From Streptomyces griseus (GTDB taxonomy: Bacteria; Bacteroidota; Bacteroidia; Chitinophagales; Chitinophagaceae), in contig CALPIT020000020.1 of NCBI GenBank assembly GCA_943323705.2, positions 1-16,729 on the forward strand: DNA of 16,729 bases. Reading direction: 5' to 3'. The notes beneath the pieces were generated by a model. It did no database searches. It was not told the DNA's origin and worked only from the letters and a program-made list of their open reading frames with translations. The position numbers were made by a program, and so were the translations under genes. Positions 13,203 through 16,729 of this stretch are shown in pieces. The first letter of the stretch is position 1. Every line of letters begins with the position of its first letter.

Positions 13203-15173
13203 ATGCAATCTTATTGCGAATCATTAACTGAATACAAAAGACTTAAAACCAGGGAGGTTAAAGTTGGAGACTTATTGCTTGGTGCTGGTCACCCTGTAAG
13301 AATTCAAACCATGACAACGACAGATACCATGAATACCATGGCTACTGTAGAACAAACCATTCGTTGTATAGAGGCCGGCGCTGAACTGGTTAGAATTACT
13401 GCTCCTTCAAAAAAAGAAGCAGAGAATTTACAAAATATAAAAGACGAATTGAGGAAGAGAGGTTATACAACACCGTTAGTTGCAGACATTCACTTTACCC
13501 CCAATGCAGCAGAAATAGCCGCAAAAATTGTAGAGAAGGTAAGGGTGAATCCGGGTAATTACGTCGACAAGAAAAAATTCGAACAGCTTGAATATACTGA
13601 TGAGGAATACCTTGAAGAAATAGAACGTATTCGTGAGCGATTTACGCCATTGGTGATAATTTGTAAAGAGCATGGAACTGCTATGCGTATCGGCACCAAT
13701 CACGGTAGTTTAAGTGATCGTATCATGAGCCGTTATGGAGACACTGCCATTGGCATGGTAGAAAGCGCGATGGAATTCCTTCGTATTGCGAGGTCTGAAG
13801 ATTATCATAACATTGTGTTGAGCATGAAGAGCTCTAATCCACAAGTGATGGTACAAGCTTATCGTTTGTTGATTAATCACATGACAAATGAATTTGGAGA
13901 ATGTTATCCTTTGCATTTGGGTGTTACAGAAGCGGGCGACGGGGAAGATGGAAGAATAAAATCTGCAATAGGTATCGGTACTTTGCTTGAAGATGGTATT
14001 GGCGATACCATTCGTGTTTCTCTTACAGAAGATCCTGAATTTGAAATACCAGTTTGTAAAGATCTAGTGAAAAGATATACATCTACTTATATCAGCAATG
14101 TGCCTCCGATTGATAAACTTCAATTTGATCCTTTTAATTATAAAAGAAGGGAAACGTTTCAAGTAGGAAATATGGGTTCGAAACATGTGCCAGTGGTGGT
14201 GTCGGACTTCAGTAAAAACAACAACATCACTCCAGCGGATTTAGTTGATATTGGATATGGGTATAATGAAAAGACAGACAAATGGAATATTGCTGATGCA
14301 GCAGCTGATTATCTCTATTGCAAGCAAGAGCCTTCTTTTGGTTTGCCCGGCACATTAAAAGTTATTCTTGATGCTGATATATGGCTTCAAGCCAATGATA
14401 AAGAAAAATGTTTCCCGATTTTTTCAGACAAGCAATATGTAGATGTTTCAAAACAAAAGTCAAATCAGTTGAATTTTGTGATGATGGATTGTTATGATAA
14501 AACTGAAGAAGCTACTTCTCGTCAACATTTGTTAAATGCAATAAAATCAGATCAAACAGCGGTGATTTGTTTGAGTTCTCAAAATAAAAATGCGGTGCAA
14601 TCTGTTAGAAGATTGTTTCAAGAATTGATGGCCAATCAAATTCAAAATCCGGTTGTTTTAATTTGCGATAGTCATCACGATACCCATGAAGAAAGCTTGA
14701 TTCATTATGCTGTTGAATCGGGTGCTTTGCTGATAGATGGGATGTGTGATGGCGTTTGTTTTGGATATCATTATTCATCACCAGAGATCATCCCTCCATA
14801 TAAATTATTGAACTCAATTGCATTTGGAATTCTTCAGGCAACCCGCACCAGAATTTCAAAAACGGAATATATCAGTTGCCCAAGTTGCGGCCGTACTTTA
14901 TTTGATTTACAGGAAACAACTGCAAAAATCAGAGCCGTAACCAATCATTTGAAAGGAGTGAAAATTGCCATCATGGGATGTATTGTTAATGGCCCGGGTG
15001 AAATGGCCGATGCAGATTTTGGATATGTGGGAAGTGGCGTTGATAAAATTACATTATACAGAGGCAAGGAAGTGGTAAAAAGAAACATAAACAGTGAAAT
15101 TGCTGTAGAGGAATTGATTAATTTATTAAAAGAAAATGGAGCATGGGTTGAAGTGCCTTCTGAAATCGAATAA
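13203..15173 (+). CDS. ispG: 4-hydroxy-3-methylbut-2-enyl-diphosphate synthase IspG (GcpE), long form
   Basis: Fe-S enzyme of the MEP isoprenoid pathway, converting MEcPP to HMBPP in the cytoplasm. It has 656 residues, against about 370-400 for the short bacterial form. The N-terminal TIM barrel (about 14-300) includes VRIQTMTTTDTMNT and VADIHFTPNAAEIAA. A large extra central domain (about 300-540), as in plants, Chlamydia and other Bacteroidota, sits before the C-terminal 4Fe-4S domain. Cluster ligands are C559 and C562 (CPSCGRTLFDLQ) and C593, with E600, in MGCIVNGPGEMADADFG. The start ATG at 13203 fits the conserved MQSYCESLTEYKR N-terminus. It lies 54 bases after the OXA-like gene and 18 bases before nadB, with which it very likely forms an operon. 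Confidence 0.97.
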   Translation: MQSYCESLTEYKRLKTREVKVGDLLLGAGHPVRIQTMTTTDTMNTMATVEQTIRCIEAGAELVRITAPSKKEAENLQNIKDELRKRGYTTPLVADIHFTPNAAEIAAKIVEKVRVNPGNYVDKKKFEQLEYTDEEYLEEIERIRERFTPLVIICKEHGTAMRIGTNHGSLSDRIMSRYGDTAIGMVESAMEFLRIARSEDYHNIVLSMKSSNPQVMVQAYRLLINHMTNEFGECYPLHLGVTEAGDGEDGRIKSAIGIGTLLEDGIGDTIRVSLTEDPEFEIPVCKDLVKRYTSTYISNVPPIDKLQFDPFNYKRRETFQVGNMGSKHVPVVVSDFSKNNNITPADLVDIGYGYNEKTDKWNIADAAADYLYCKQEPSFGLPGTLKVILDADIWLQANDKEKCFPIFSDKQYVDVSKQKSNQLNFVMMDCYDKTEEATSRQHLLNAIKSDQTAVICLSSQNKNAVQSVRRLFQELMANQIQNPVVLICDSHHDTHEESLIHYAVESGALLIDGMCDGVCFGYHYSSPEIIPPYKLLNSIAFGILQATRTRISKTEYISCPSCGRTLFDLQETTAKIRAVTNHLKGVKIAIMGCIVNGPGEMADADFGYVGSGVDKITLYRGKEVVKRNINSEIAVEELINLLKENGAWVEVPSEIE

Positions 15174-15191
15174 AGTGCTCTCTCAAATAAA

Positions 15192-16729
15192 ATGGATACA
15201 GATTTTTTAGTTATTGGTTCTGGTATTGCAGGGCTTACCTATGCATTAAAAGTGGCTCAACAATTTCCTGAAAAAAGAATTACGGTTATCACAAAGGCAT
15301 CTAGTGATGAAACCAACACTAAATACGCTCAAGGCGGAATTGCAGGTGTGATGAATGTAGATGAAGATAGTTTCTCTAAACATATTGAAGACACTCTAAT
15401 AGCCGGCGACGGACTTTGTAATCCTCACATCGTTGAAATTGTAGTAAAAGAAGGCGTAGAGAGAATAAAAGAATTGATTTCCTGGGGCGCTGAATTTGAC
15501 AAAGATCCTGAAGGAGATTTCAAACTTGGAAAAGAAGGTGGTCATAGTGAAAATAGAATCCTTCATCATAAAGATGTTACTGGCAAAGAGATGGAAAGAA
15601 CGCTTTTAGAAGCCATCAAAAAATGCGACAACATTTCCGTAATCAGTCATTGTTTTGTCCTAGACATTATTACCCAACATCACCTTGGCTATCTCGTTAC
15701 GAAATCAACTCCAGATATTGAATGTTATGGAGTTTATGTTTTGAATTTACACAATAACAAGATTGAGAAAATAGTTGCTAAAATCACCATGCTGGCAACA
15801 GGAGGGAACGGTCAGGTTTACAGAACCACCACTAATCCTACCATTGCCACAGGAGATGGTATAGCAATGGTTTACAGAGCAAAAGGAAGGATTGAAAATA
15901 TGGAGTTTATTCAGTTTCATCCTACTGCTTTATTTGAAGCCGGCGTTAAAGGGTATTCTTTTTTAATAACGGAAGCGGTTAGAGGCGATGGTGGCATCCT
16001 TCGCAATCATTTGGGCGAAGCTTTCATGGAGAAATACGACTCCAGAAAAGATCTGGCACCCAGAGATATTGTAGCCAGGGCAATAGACAATGAAATGAAG
16101 ATTAACGGAACGGAGTTTGTATATCTTGATTGTCGCCATATGAATCTTGATGATTTTAAAAACCATTTCCCCAATATCTATTCAAAATGTTTGAGCATTG
16201 GCATTGATGTTTCGAAAGACTTGATTCCTGTTGCTCCTGCTGCTCATTATAGTTGTGGTGGTGTTAAAACGGACGAGTGGGGCAGGACATCCATAAAGAA
16301 TCTATTTGCCTCTGGGGAATGTGCCAGCACGGGCTTACATGGCGCCAATCGTTTGGCTAGCAATTCACTTTTGGAAGCTATGGTTTTTGCACACAGAAGT
16401 TTTGTTGCGGCATCTCAGCAAATTGAAAATGTGGAGTTCAAAAATGACATACCCGATTGGAATGCTGCAGGCACAAATGTTCCCAAAGAAATGATTCTGA
16501 TAACACAAAGTTTGAAAGAATTGAAACTGCTGATGAGTGATTATGTGGGTATCGTCAGAAATAACGAAAGGTTGCAACGTGCCAACAGACGACTGGATCT
16601 CTTGCACAGTGAAACAGAGCTTTTGTATGAAAAAACAACAGTTTCACCTCAGTTGTGTGAGCTTAGAAACATGATTACCGTAGCTTATCTTATTGTTAAG
16701 AGTGCTGAATTACGAAAAGAAAGCCGAGG
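15192..16729 (+). CDS. nadB: L-aspartate oxidase NadB, 3' end cut by window edge
   Basis: FAD enzyme that oxidises L-aspartate to iminoaspartate, the first step of de novo NAD synthesis; NadA then makes quinolinate. 512 codons are present and the frame runs off the right edge within ESRG; the family is about 530 residues, so only some 20 are missing. FAD-binding GSGIAGL is at 9-15 and KYAQGGIAGV at 44-53. Substrate and catalytic residues line up with the E. coli enzyme: E120, H243 (EFIQFHPTAL), R291 (APRDIVARA), H352 (PAAHYSCGG) and R387 (HGANRLASNSLLEA). The succinate-dehydrogenase-like C-terminal helical domain begins near 425. The ATG is 18 bases after the ispG stop; no SD. Linkage with ispG, which like NadA needs an Fe-S cluster, is suggestive but unexplained. 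Confidence 0.96.
   Translation, partial: MDTDFLVIGSGIAGLTYALKVAQQFPEKRITVITKASSDETNTKYAQGGIAGVMNVDEDSFSKHIEDTLIAGDGLCNPHIVEIVVKEGVERIKELISWGAEFDKDPEGDFKLGKEGGHSENRILHHKDVTGKEMERTLLEAIKKCDNISVISHCFVLDIITQHHLGYLVTKSTPDIECYGVYVLNLHNNKIEKIVAKITMLATGGNGQVYRTTTNPTIATGDGIAMVYRAKGRIENMEFIQFHPTALFEAGVKGYSFLITEAVRGDGGILRNHLGEAFMEKYDSRKDLAPRDIVARAIDNEMKINGTEFVYLDCRHMNLDDFKNHFPNIYSKCLSIGIDVSKDLIPVAPAAHYSCGGVKTDEWGRTSIKNLFASGECASTGLHGANRLASNSLLEAMVFAHRSFVAASQQIENVEFKNDIPDWNAAGTNVPKEMILITQSLKELKLLMSDYVGIVRNNERLQRANRRLDLLHSETELLYEKTTVSPQLCELRNMITVAYLIVKSAELRKESR

Overview
The window reads as a low-GC chromosomal segment from a member of the Bacteroidota, most likely a gliding-type lineage near Chitinophagaceae (Chitinophagales/Sphingobacteriales). 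The evidence is adjacent gldE and gldD genes, a long IspG with the extra central domain, an HU of the Bacteroidota type, promoter elements of the TTTG-N19-21-TAnnTTTG kind rather than TTGACA/TATAAT, and an almost complete lack of Shine-Dalgarno sequences. No transposase, integrase, phage gene or CRISPR array was seen. Nearly all of it is housekeeping DNA; the odd items are small.

Layout. Positions 1-1947 (minus) hold a (p)ppGpp synthetase/hydrolase cut by the left edge. Reading the other way come a tRNA-Leu(UAG) at 2122-2203, a nested stem-loop leader, the trigger factor gene tig (2307-3674) with a hairpin over its stop codon, and a secreted Bacteroidota-specific protein (3772-4302). A PsiE-like membrane protein (4389-4829, minus) is separated from rng by a 356-base gene-free stretch. 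That stretch holds three copies of a 72-76 bp tandem repeat and a ten-unit heptanucleotide array.

Positions 5186-8268 form a minus-strand cluster: HU, a membrane-anchored TPR protein, a 29-residue very basic AURKAIP1/COX24-type protein that is easy to miss, and ribonuclease G/E with a TTG start. It is divergent from mutY (8362-9438). A near-perfect promoter at 9454-9485 then drives gldE-gldD, which overlap by one base. A cysteine-rich DUF3109 protein follows, then a lipoprotein of class D beta-lactamase fold that has lost its catalytic serine and lysine, and finally ispG-nadB 18 bases apart, with nadB cut by the right edge.

Functional themes are stringent response, early protein folding and RNA turnover (rel, tig, rng, small ribosomal-type protein); DNA architecture and repair (HU, mutY); gliding and type IX secretion (gldE, gldD); and isoprenoid and NAD precursor synthesis (ispG, nadB). 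The best candidates for something undescribed are the catalytically dead OXA-like lipoprotein, the compound tandem-repeat locus beside psiE, the structured tig leader, and the start region of rng, where an A10 tract lies between an out-of-frame ATG and the TTG start.
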